Assembly (NCBI GenBank): GCA_965368585.1
Contig: CBDUNM010000189.1
Span: 1-9,184 of the forward strand
Direction: 5' to 3'
From: JARRQB01 sp965368585
GTDB taxonomy: Bacteria; Pseudomonadota; Gammaproteobacteria; Chromatiales; Chromatiaceae
Length of the DNA stretch: 9,184 nt
In this document: positions 1 to 5,605 of the stretch, one piece after another
Position numbering within the stretch: the first letter of the stretch is position 1
Layout of the letters: the number at the start of each line of letters is the position of its first letter
The notes under the pieces: generated by a model
Databases searched by the model: none
Told to the model about the DNA's origin: nothing
What the model saw: the letters and a program-made list of their open reading frames with translations, nothing else
Position numbers and translations under genes: made by a program

Positions 1-174
1 AAGTCGCGAATCGGTCACCGTGTCCATGGCGGCAGACACCAGCGGTATGTTCAGACCGATGCCGCGGGTGAGGCGGGTCGATAGTTCCGCATCCTTGGGC
101 AGAACTGTGGAATGGGCGGGCGCGAGTAGAACGTCGTCGAATGTAAATGCTTCCTGATCCTGGGCGAGACGCAT
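1..174 (-). CDS. guaB: IMP dehydrogenase, N-terminal part (cut by window edge)
   Basis: This enzyme oxidises IMP to XMP with NAD+ in the cytoplasm, the committed step of guanine nucleotide synthesis. Only the first 58 codons are in the window; the gene runs off the left edge in frame. The visible residues carry the family's N-terminal signature: FDDVLLAPAHSTVLP near residues 10-24, then LNIPLVSAAMDTVTD near residues 42-56, the first strand and loop of the TIM barrel. The catalytic Cys loop and the CBS domains would lie outside. The ATG at 174-172 is supported by GGAAG at 186-182, 7 bases upstream, and by a strong promoter just beyond. The gene is divergent from the lipoprotein and xseA, the usual guaB/xseA arrangement in Gammaproteobacteria. 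Identity is secure. A GMP reductase, the closest relative, is disfavoured by the N-terminal sequence and the neighbours. Confidence 0.96.
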   Translation of the reverse strand, partial: MRLAQDQEAFTFDDVLLAPAHSTVLPKDAELSTRLTRGIGLNIPLVSAAMDTVTDSRL

Positions 175-210
175 GACGGGGCTTCCGGCGGGTGAAAAAC
201 CAAGCGGGGG

Positions 211-239
211 ATTATAAGATTTGACGGTGGCTCGGTAAA
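211..239 (-). promoter_or_regulatory. Probable sigma-70 promoter of guaB
   Basis: On the minus strand the -10 box is a perfect TATAAT (216-211) and the -35 box is TTTACC (239-234), separated by exactly 17 bases. The bases just after the -10 box are CCCCCGC, a GC-rich discriminator of the kind seen at promoters repressed by ppGpp/DksA. The start of transcription should fall near 203-205, giving a leader of about 30 bases with GGAAG at 186-182. E. coli guaB has an rRNA-like, stringently controlled promoter, so the resemblance makes biological sense. The boxes are seen directly; the regulation is inferred. Confidence 0.75.
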
Positions 240-250
240 CTGGATACGCT
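221..250 (+). promoter_or_regulatory. Candidate promoter for the lipoprotein gene
   Basis: TTGACG (221-226) matches the -35 consensus at five of six positions. With an 18-base spacer it is followed by TACGCT (245-250), which keeps only the T, A and final T of a -10 box. It would sit almost back to back with the guaB promoter, so RNA polymerase binding at the two could interfere. The -10 box is poor, and a promoter recognised by another sigma factor, or one closer to the gene, cannot be excluded. Confidence 0.25.
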
Positions 251-414
251 CGAATTATCGCAAGCGGTTAAAAAGCAACTAAAACCCGCGAAGTCCCAGG
301 GCATTCGACGGCGCCTGCATACCCGCCTTTCACGTGCAGGAAGGATCAGACCGGCAAGGCTGTGATACGACGGCGAAAAACCGGCTTCCGGACGAGCCCC
401 AACACCCCAGAAAC

Positions 415-420
415 AGGAGA
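415..420 (+). promoter_or_regulatory. Ribosome binding site deciding the lipoprotein start
   Basis: AGGAGA lies 8 bases before the ATG at 429. It overlaps the first base of another in-frame ATG at 420, which therefore could not use it. The start at 429 also places Met directly before the basic RKQ head of a normal lipoprotein signal peptide. Confidence 0.75.
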
Positions 421-428
421 TGGAGTAC

Positions 429-803
429 ATGAGAAAACAATTGATCGCGGCGGGCACCGTATCGCTTGCGTTGGCTTTGATCGGTTGTGCGAATACCGAA
501 ATGGCCAAACCCGAACCAGCCATGTCCGAAGCTGCGTCCGCGACTTCCGCCTCGCCGTCGCAAATGGAATACGAAAAGGCGCTGACCGCCGCCAAAGCGG
601 CTGTCAAGGAAGCCGCGGCGGTCGGTGGCGAGTGGCGCGACACCGGCAAAGCGCTGGAGATGGCGGAAAAGGCTGCCGCTGCGGGGGACTACGGCACTGC
701 CATTAAACACGCCGAGCGCGCGCGTTTCGAGGGGGAAATGGGCCAACGACAGGCCATGGAACAAGTCGACGCGGGGAATCCCGATTATCTGCTCAACCGG
801 TGA
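429..803 (+). CDS. Small outer-membrane lipoprotein, SoxXA-binding protein-like (SoxK/DUF4398-like)
   Basis: This is a 124-residue lipoprotein precursor. Residues 1-19 form a signal peptide with a basic head (RKQ) and hydrophobic core ending in the lipobox LIGC with Cys20. The +2 residue is Ala, so sorting to the outer membrane is expected. Residues 21-46 are a flexible Ala/Ser/Pro/Glu-rich tether. Residues 47-114 look like a two-helix hairpin rich in Ala, Lys and Glu, with GGEWRDT at 66-72 and AAAAGDYGTAI at 82-92. The protein ends AGNPDYLLNR. From memory, the GGEWRDT segment, the Gly-Asp turn and the AGNP-x-YL ending fit small periplasmic proteins annotated as SoxXA-binding (SoxK), which stimulate the SoxXA cytochrome in thiosulfate oxidation. 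No sox gene is nearby, so this may be a paralogue with a general envelope role. It lies alone between guaB and xseA, 176 bases upstream of xseA, and may be cotranscribed with it. The lipoprotein call is strong; the family call is moderate. Confidence 0.85.
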   Translation: MRKQLIAAGTVSLALALIGCANTEMAKPEPAMSEAASATSASPSQMEYEKALTAAKAAVKEAAAVGGEWRDTGKALEMAEKAAAAGDYGTAIKHAERARFEGEMGQRQAMEQVDAGNPDYLLNR

Positions 804-837
804 CCGAGCATCGGTGATGCCAGGCAGCGCGGTATAG

Positions 838-904
838 CCGGGCAGTCGTTTACCACCCACCGCGACGGCGTGCCCGGGCCTGTGGCAGCGTGCCACGACC
901 CGGG
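838..904 (+). promoter_or_regulatory. Pair of mutually exclusive hairpins between the lipoprotein gene and xseA
   Basis: Hairpin A pairs CCGGGCA (838-844) with TGCCCGG (871-877) and continues inward with GTCG (845-848) against CGAC (863-866), leaving a four-base bulge at 867-870. Hairpin B pairs CCCGGG (873-878) with CCCGGG (899-904) and, across a small internal loop, GTGGCA (882-887) with TGCCAC (891-896), closed by a GCG triloop. A and B share bases 873-877, so only one can form at a time. Neither is followed by a run of T, so neither is a standard intrinsic terminator. They could mark the end of the lipoprotein mRNA, protect its 3' end, or structure the xseA leader. The pairing is read directly; the function is not known. 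Confidence 0.35.
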
Positions 905-979
905 TACGAGCCTATGCCCGGACCGCGCTCGTTTGGCGCCGCGTGCCCGGCCACTGACGCGGTTCGAGACACGAATTTT

Positions 980-2341
980 ATGGACGATCCTGGACGAGAT
1001 ATCTTCTCCGTCAGCAGGCTGGCGACTGAAATCCGCGCTACGCTGGAGAACAGCTTTCCGCTGTTGTGGGTGATCGGCGAGATATCCAATCTGGCCCAGC
1101 CCCGATCGGGCCATCTGTATTTCACCTTGAAAGATGCCGCGGCGCAGGTGCGTTGTGCATTGTTTCGCAGCCGCAGAAACCTGCTCCGGGATCAACCGAG
1201 CAACGGTGACCGGGTGCTGGTGCGGGCGCGCATCAGCTTCTACGAGGCGCGCGGCGACTTTCAGCTGATTGTCGAACACCTCGAAACCGCTGGCGACGGC
1301 GCGCTGCACCAGCAGTTCGAAGCCCTGAAAAACAAACTTCAAGCCGAAGGCCTGTTCGATGCCGCGCGTAAGCGGCCAATCCCCGCATTCCCGCAGCGGA
1401 TCGGTATCGTTACCTCATCCTCCGGCGCCGCGCTGCGGGATATTCTGCATGTCCTGCGCCGTCGCGCACCCTGGATTCCGGTCACCCTTTATCCCGCGGC
1501 GGTCCAAGGCGCAGCCGCACCCAAAGAGATCATCGACGCGCTGCAATTGGCGCAGCGCCGCGCCGAGTGCAGCCTGCTCATTCTGGCGCGCGGTGGCGGC
1601 TCGGCCGAGGATCTGGCCGGGTTCAACGATGAAGGCTTGGCCAGAGCGATTGCGGCAGCGGAAATCCCGCTGATCTGTGCCGTGGGCCATGAAACCGATT
1701 TCACGATCGCCGACTTCGTCGCCGACCGCCGCGCCCCGACGCCGTCCGCCGCCGCCGAACTCGCTTCACCCGATACCGGCGAACTGTCCGCTTCGATTGA
1801 CGAGTTGAACGCGCGCCTGCGGCGCAGTTTCGAGACCCATCTGGCCCGGCAGCAGCACGCTCTGAAGGCGCTGAGGCACCGATTGTTCCAGACCCATCCG
1901 GAGCGGCGTCTGCAGCAACAGCAGCAACACACCGATAATCTGGAAACGCGACTGTGGCACAGCATCACACGCCAGCTTGACCTGGAAAAGCAGCATTTTG
2001 GCGCCCTGCGTTCGCGCTTGTCTGCCCAATCGCCCGCAACGCTGATACGCCGCTGGTCAGGCCGCCTGGCCGAACTGTCGCTACGACTCGAACAGACGAC
2101 GCGCGTCGATCTGCGACGAAAACAAGAAGGACTGGGCGCGCTGCTGCAGAATCTTAATGCCGTAAGCCCATTGAGGACGCTCGCGCGCGGTTACGCGATA
2201 GCCCGACGTGCATCCGATGGGGAACTGCTGCGCGACGCTGCGCATACCGGCCAGGGTGAGGAGATCACCGTCCAGCTTGGCCGCGGCGGTCTGGTCTGTG
2301 AAGTAAAGGCAGTCCACGCCGGCGCTGACGACACAGGATGA
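980..2341 (+). CDS. xseA: Exodeoxyribonuclease VII large subunit
   Basis: XseA is the catalytic subunit of exonuclease VII, which with several XseB subunits degrades single-stranded DNA from both ends without a metal requirement, in DNA repair. The 453 residues match the usual length (about 456 in E. coli). Residues 1-105 form the OB-fold DNA-binding domain with VIGEISN (31-37) and SGHLYFTLKD (43-52). The catalytic domain follows with RIGIVTSSSGAALRDIL (140-156), ARGGGS (203-208) and the hallmark GHETDFTIADFVADRRAPTP (236-255). D154, R204, H237 and D240 correspond to residues reported as essential in E. coli. A long helical region (about 270-400) containing a five-Gln run would bind XseB. The ATG at 980 is chosen because the family begins here. 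The frame stays open back to an ATG at 890, but those 30 codons resemble nothing in the family. Ribosome binding is weak (GAGA at 966-969). xseB is not in the window. Confidence 0.96.
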   Translation: MDDPGRDIFSVSRLATEIRATLENSFPLLWVIGEISNLAQPRSGHLYFTLKDAAAQVRCALFRSRRNLLRDQPSNGDRVLVRARISFYEARGDFQLIVEHLETAGDGALHQQFEALKNKLQAEGLFDAARKRPIPAFPQRIGIVTSSSGAALRDILHVLRRRAPWIPVTLYPAAVQGAAAPKEIIDALQLAQRRAECSLLILARGGGSAEDLAGFNDEGLARAIAAAEIPLICAVGHETDFTIADFVADRRAPTPSAAAELASPDTGELSASIDELNARLRRSFETHLARQQHALKALRHRLFQTHPERRLQQQQQHTDNLETRLWHSITRQLDLEKQHFGALRSRLSAQSPATLIRRWSGRLAELSLRLEQTTRVDLRRKQEGLGALLQNLNAVSPLRTLARGYAIARRASDGELLRDAAHTGQGEEITVQLGRGGLVCEVKAVHAGADDTG

Positions 2342-2345
2342 CCGG

Positions 2346-3743
2346 CTATCGGGGCTTCTTCACGAATCTGATCATCCGTTTGCGCTTGCGCTGCTGCCGT
2401 GTCGTGAGCTTGTTTCGCCGCCCTTCGTAGGGATTTTCGCCGGTGCGGAATTCAAGTCGGATAGGCGTCCCGAACAAACCCAGGGCCTTGCGATAGCGGC
2501 CGGTCAGGTAGCGGCGATAAGATGCGGTGACCGCGTCGGTCTGGTTGCCGTGAATGACCACGATGGGCGGATTTTTCCCCCCTTGATGCGCGTAGCGCAA
2601 TTTGACACGCCGCCCCTTGACCATGGGAGGGGGGTGCTCGGTGACGGCATCTTCGAGCAGGCGGGTCAGCAGGGGCGTTTTAAGGTCGGCCATCGCGGAC
2701 ACGTACGCCGCGTCGGCCGCCTCCAGCAACTTACCGACACCACTGCCATGCAAGGCGGAGACATAACGCCAGGCGGCGAATTCGAGGAACGGCAGGCGGC
2801 GCTGCATATCGGCTTTGAGCTTGTCCCGCTCATCCGTCTGCAATCCATCCCACTTATTGATGACGACAACCAGGGCGCGGCCGCTGTCGAGTACATGTCC
2901 GGCCAGACCCGCATCCTGGTCCGCAATGCCTTGATGGGCATCGAGCACCAGAAACACGACGTTGGCCTCCTCGATGGCCTGCAGAGTCTTTATGATGCTG
3001 AACTTTTCGATTGCTTCTGCAACCCTGGCACGACGTCGAACACCCGCCGTATCGATCAGCGTGTAGTGTCGACCGTCACGTTCGAACGGCACCCGAATGC
3101 TGTCGCGGGTTGTGCCCGGCAGATCGAACACCACCACCCGATCCTCGCCGAGCAGGCGATTGATCAGGGTCGACTTGCCCACATTCGGGCGGCCGACGAT
3201 GGCGATCTTAACGCCGGCATCGGCCAACTGCCCGCGCTCCGTCTCCTGCGACGGGAACGAGTCCATAACCCGACTGACCAGGGTTTTGACGCCGCGACCG
3301 TGAGCCGCGGCAATGGGTATGGGTTCGCCCAGACCGAGTGCGAAAAAATCTGCTATCGCGCTGTCGCGATCCAGACTTTCGCTCTTGTTCACCACCACGG
3401 TGATAGGCTTTCCCGTGCGCCGCAGTTCCGCTGCGATTTGCTCGTCTTCGCCCGTCAATCCCTCGCGAGCGTCGAGCACAAACACCACATGACTGGCTTC
3501 GCCAATCGCGTGTTTGGCCTGCTCCAGCATCAATGCGGCCACACCCAGCGCACCACCGCTGATGCCGCCAGTGTCCACAACGACGTATGGACGACTGCCG
3601 AGGCGGCCGATGCCGTACTGGCGGTCCCGAGTCAGACCGGGTTGATCGGCGACCAAGGCATCACGCGTACGGGTCAGTCGATTGAACAACGTGGACTTGC
3701 CCACATTGGGCCGACCGACCAACGCAATCACGGGTGACACCAC
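2346..3743 (-). CDS. der: Ribosome-biogenesis GTPase Der (EngA)
   Basis: Der is an essential GTPase with two tandem G domains that acts in late assembly of the 50S subunit. Its 465 residues are slightly below E. coli's 490. G domain 1 has GRPNVGKST (10-18), DTGG (57-60) and NKSE (119-122). G domain 2 has GRPNVGKST (184-192), DTAG (231-234) and NKWD (296-299). A KH-like domain (about 350-440) is followed by a very basic tail (441-465), probably for rRNA contact. NKSE departs from the usual NKxD guanine-specificity motif; as I recall, NKxE is common in betaproteobacterial Der. The start is a GTG, 9 bases after the bamB stop; a second GTG follows at once (3740) and would give the E. coli-like length ahead of the first G motif. 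Weak GAGA at 3754-3751 favours 3743. It is the last gene of the minus-strand block, and its stop lies 4 bases from the xseA stop. Confidence 0.97.
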   Translation of the reverse strand: MVSPVIALVGRPNVGKSTLFNRLTRTRDALVADQPGLTRDRQYGIGRLGSRPYVVVDTGGISGGALGVAALMLEQAKHAIGEASHVVFVLDAREGLTGEDEQIAAELRRTGKPITVVVNKSESLDRDSAIADFFALGLGEPIPIAAAHGRGVKTLVSRVMDSFPSQETERGQLADAGVKIAIVGRPNVGKSTLINRLLGEDRVVVFDLPGTTRDSIRVPFERDGRHYTLIDTAGVRRRARVAEAIEKFSIIKTLQAIEEANVVFLVLDAHQGIADQDAGLAGHVLDSGRALVVVINKWDGLQTDERDKLKADMQRRLPFLEFAAWRYVSALHGSGVGKLLEAADAAYVSAMADLKTPLLTRLLEDAVTEHPPPMVKGRRVKLRYAHQGGKNPPIVVIHGNQTDAVTASYRRYLTGRYRKALGLFGTPIRLEFRTGENPYEGRRNKLTTRQQRKRKRMIRFVKKPR

Positions 3744-3752
3744 GGCCAGGTC

Positions 3753-4919
3753 TCAGGGCCGATTCTTGCTTGGCGCGCGGAACGCGGCGAGATCCCCGCC
3801 GTCACCCAGCACGTACATCACGTCGTTGGCCACCCGCGGACCGGTCGTGATGGCCTGACCGCCGACACGCGTGCGTGCGACAAAACTGCCGTCATCGACC
3901 GACATCCAATGGAGGTAGCCGTCGAAATCGCCGACCACCACGTAATCACCAAGCACCGCGGGGCTCGATAACTTGCGGTTGTAGAGCGACTCCTGGCGCC
4001 AACGCGCGGCCCCGGTGTCTCCGTCCAGCGCCCACACGTGCCCCTGGTCGTCGCTCGCATATACCTGACGCCAATCGGCCGCCAAGCCGGAATAAGAAGA
4101 AAGTTCGCGCGTCCACAAGATATTGCCGGAAACACTGGATATCGCCGCCACCACCCCCTGGTAAGTGGCCACATAAACCGCCGCGCCATACAACACCGGA
4201 TCGCCATCGATATCGGCGAGCCGCTCCAGTTCGGAACGGCCGCTCGGAACGGTTACCGCCGCTTCCCATACGGGACGGCCACTGGCCAGGTCCAGGGCCA
4301 GCAGCTTACCGCCGGCAAGTCCGCAATACACGATGCCGCCGTCGATCACCGGAGAGCTGCTGCCTCGCAGGGTAAGCACCGGAACCTCACGTTCATAGCG
4401 CCAGCGTTCCTCCCCCGTGGCAACGTCCAATCCCAGCAGCTTCCCGTCAGTGGTGTGTACGACAACCGTATCGACCGCGGCCGCCGGCACCGATAACACT
4501 TCGCTGCTGACTTGCACGCGCCAACGCTCCTCGCCGCTGGATTGATCGAGCGCGAGCAGTTCAGCATCGCTCGTCCCCACCAAGACCAAGCCCGCGCCGA
4601 CACCGGGACCACCCGATATCCGGAGGTCGGTGTCGACGCTCCACGCCGTGTCGCCATCGGCCGCGTCCAGCGCGTAAACCTCGCCGGAGGCGTCCGCGAC
4701 ATAAACCCGGTCGACATCGATCCACGGCCTGAGCTGCAGGTACCGGTCGCCAGCGCCCGCGCCGATATCACGCTTCCAGATAGCGTCCGGCTCGAGTAAC
4801 TGCGCTTTGTCCAACTCGGGCAGATCCGCCGGAGGATCGACCGAAGCGCCGCCAAACCAACTGCCGCAGCCCCCGAGCGTCAGTGCAGCAAGAACCAATA
4901 ACCATCTGATGGGAAACAT
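3753..4919 (-). CDS. bamB: Outer membrane protein assembly factor BamB (lipoprotein)
   Basis: BamB is a periplasm-facing lipoprotein of the BAM complex that binds POTRA domains of BamA and helps fold outer-membrane beta-barrels. The 388 residues match the family (392 in E. coli). The signal peptide ends in lipobox LGGC with Cys18, and Gly at +2 predicts outer-membrane sorting. The mature protein is an eight-bladed propeller built of PQQ-like repeats, visible as recurring units such as GEVYALDAADGDTAW, AELLALDQSSGEERW, GKLLGLDVATGEERW and GHVWALDGDTGAARW. The LTLRG segment and the later ERLADIDGDP segment correspond to E. coli regions reported to contact BamA; GDFDGYLHWMSVDDGSFVAR near the C-terminus is strongly conserved. 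The ATG at 4919 follows the yfgM stop by 10 bases, and its AGGG ribosome site overlaps that stop, so translation is probably coupled. Confidence 0.96.
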   Translation of the reverse strand: MFPIRWLLVLAALTLGGCGSWFGGASVDPPADLPELDKAQLLEPDAIWKRDIGAGAGDRYLQLRPWIDVDRVYVADASGEVYALDAADGDTAWSVDTDLRISGGPGVGAGLVLVGTSDAELLALDQSSGEERWRVQVSSEVLSVPAAAVDTVVVHTTDGKLLGLDVATGEERWRYEREVPVLTLRGSSSPVIDGGIVYCGLAGGKLLALDLASGRPVWEAAVTVPSGRSELERLADIDGDPVLYGAAVYVATYQGVVAAISSVSGNILWTRELSSYSGLAADWRQVYASDDQGHVWALDGDTGAARWRQESLYNRKLSSPAVLGDYVVVGDFDGYLHWMSVDDGSFVARTRVGGQAITTGPRVANDVMYVLGDGGDLAAFRAPSKNRP

Positions 4920-4929
4920 CTTCGTTGCC

Positions 4930-5571
4930 CTAACTTGCGGTCGAGTTACCGGATATTTCGATGAGCTTCATACGGATCAAACTCTCGCTTGCGACACCCT
5001 TGTCCAGCGCGTCCTGGTAGGCGGTACGCGCGTTTTCCAGATCGCCTCGGGCCCGTAAAACATCACCCCGTATAGCCGCGAATTCGGCAGCAAACCCCGG
5101 ATCGGCGGATTGCGTCGACAGCTCAAATGCACCGTCCAGATCGTTGGTATCGAGCAGCAGACGCGCGAGACGCAAGCGTGCCAATTGCGCGAGACTCTCG
5201 TCGCCGGTTTTCGCGATCACCCAGCGCAGCCGAGCGATCGCGGCGTCACTCCGACCCTCTGCATATTCCAGGCGGGCCATCTCCAGCGCCGTCAACACCG
5301 CGTAAGTCGACGACCCGAACGCTTCGAAGATCCGCTCGGCCTGTTGTTTCGCCGCGGCCGTATCGCCGGCCTGAGCGCTCATCGAGAACTGTTCATAGTA
5401 GGCAGAGGCCTGTTCGGCGCGCCCTTCGCTGTAACGGCTCCAGCCCTGCCAGCCACCGACGATCGCCAGCCCGAGCACCGCGCCTCCGATGACGGCCTTA
5501 CCGTTCTCGCTCCACCATTTCTTAAGCGCTTCTACCTGATCGTCTTCGTTTAGATACTCTGCCACACTCAT
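4930..5571 (-). CDS. yfgM: Ancillary SecYEG translocon subunit YfgM (TPR-like)
   Basis: YfgM is a bitopic inner-membrane protein associated with SecYEG and the chaperone PpiD, thought to help proteins leaving the translocon. The 213 residues are close to E. coli's 206. The start YLNEDDQVEALKKWWSENGK (residues 6-25) is the family signature. One membrane helix follows (about 26-43, GGAVLGLAIVGGW), and then a periplasmic region of TPR-like helices to the end (for example RGDVLRARGDLENARTAYQD). The ORF is open further upstream to 5646, overlapping the hisS stop, but that extension is unlike the family. ATG at 5571 is used here. GTG at 5565 has better Shine-Dalgarno spacing and would give 211 residues. 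The gene lies 34 bases after hisS and 10 before bamB; hisS-yfgM-bamB-der is a conserved gammaproteobacterial string. Confidence 0.93.
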   Translation of the reverse strand: MSVAEYLNEDDQVEALKKWWSENGKAVIGGAVLGLAIVGGWQGWSRYSEGRAEQASAYYEQFSMSAQAGDTAAAKQQAERIFEAFGSSTYAVLTALEMARLEYAEGRSDAAIARLRWVIAKTGDESLAQLARLRLARLLLDTNDLDGAFELSTQSADPGFAAEFAAIRGDVLRARGDLENARTAYQDALDKGVASESLIRMKLIEISGNSTAS

Positions 5572-5572
5572 A

Positions 5573-5577
5573 CTCCC
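5573..5577 (-). promoter_or_regulatory. Ribosome binding site of yfgM, favouring a GTG start
   Basis: GGGAG on the minus strand (5577-5573) is only 1 base from the ATG at 5571, too close for normal initiation. It is 7 bases from an in-frame GTG at 5565-5563, the ideal distance. The protein would then begin M-AEYLNEDDQ, close to E. coli YfgM, which starts only a few residues before the same EN-x-DQVEA motif. The true start may therefore be GTG. Confidence 0.5.
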
Positions 5578-5605
5578 GCCGGGGCGCCACCGTGCAGCGC
5601 CGCCT

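Larger units (their letters stand above)
175..428. other. Divergent intergenic region guaB / lipoprotein
   Basis: This 254-base stretch separates two diverging genes and holds no credible coding sequence. It contains the guaB promoter (211-239), a weaker candidate promoter for the plus-strand lipoprotein (221-250), and an AT-rich patch around 251-287 whose core GCAAGCGGTT (260-269) resembles the centre of a PurR operator. It also contains an inverted repeat CCTGCA / TGCAGG (314-319 and 335-340, 15-base loop) in the presumed lipoprotein leader, and the lipoprotein ribosome binding site at 415-420. If the plus-strand promoter is placed correctly, the lipoprotein mRNA has a leader of about 170 bases, longer than usual for a small lipoprotein gene. 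Confidence 0.6.

Noticed and set aside
180..391. Motifs GAAAAACC and GGCTTCCGG each appear twice (194-201 and 375-382; 180-188 and 383-391)
   Set aside because: The copies are short, in swapped order, and one copy includes guaB ribosome-site bases. Chance recurrence in a 250-base region is likely and no symmetry or spacing supports a binding site.
808..820. Small hairpin GCATC-GGT-GATGC just after the lipoprotein stop as a terminator
   Set aside because: It is perfect but only 5 bp and has no T tract after it; a terminator call would not be supported.
890..979. Possible 30-residue N-terminal extension of XseA from an ATG at 890
   Set aside because: The residues are Pro/Gly/Arg-rich and unlike the XseA N-terminus, which begins at the ATG at 980. 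The stretch overlaps hairpin B.
1914..1928. CAG/CAA run in xseA as an unstable repeat
   Set aside because: It encodes only five Gln with mixed codons in the helical region, where low complexity is normal; too short to be a meaningful microsatellite.
2550..3737. Long plus-strand open frame (395 codons) opposite der
   Set aside because: It lies wholly antisense to an unmistakable der gene, its product is low in hydrophobic core and rich in His, Gln and Arg, and GC-rich coding DNA commonly leaves this antisense frame open.
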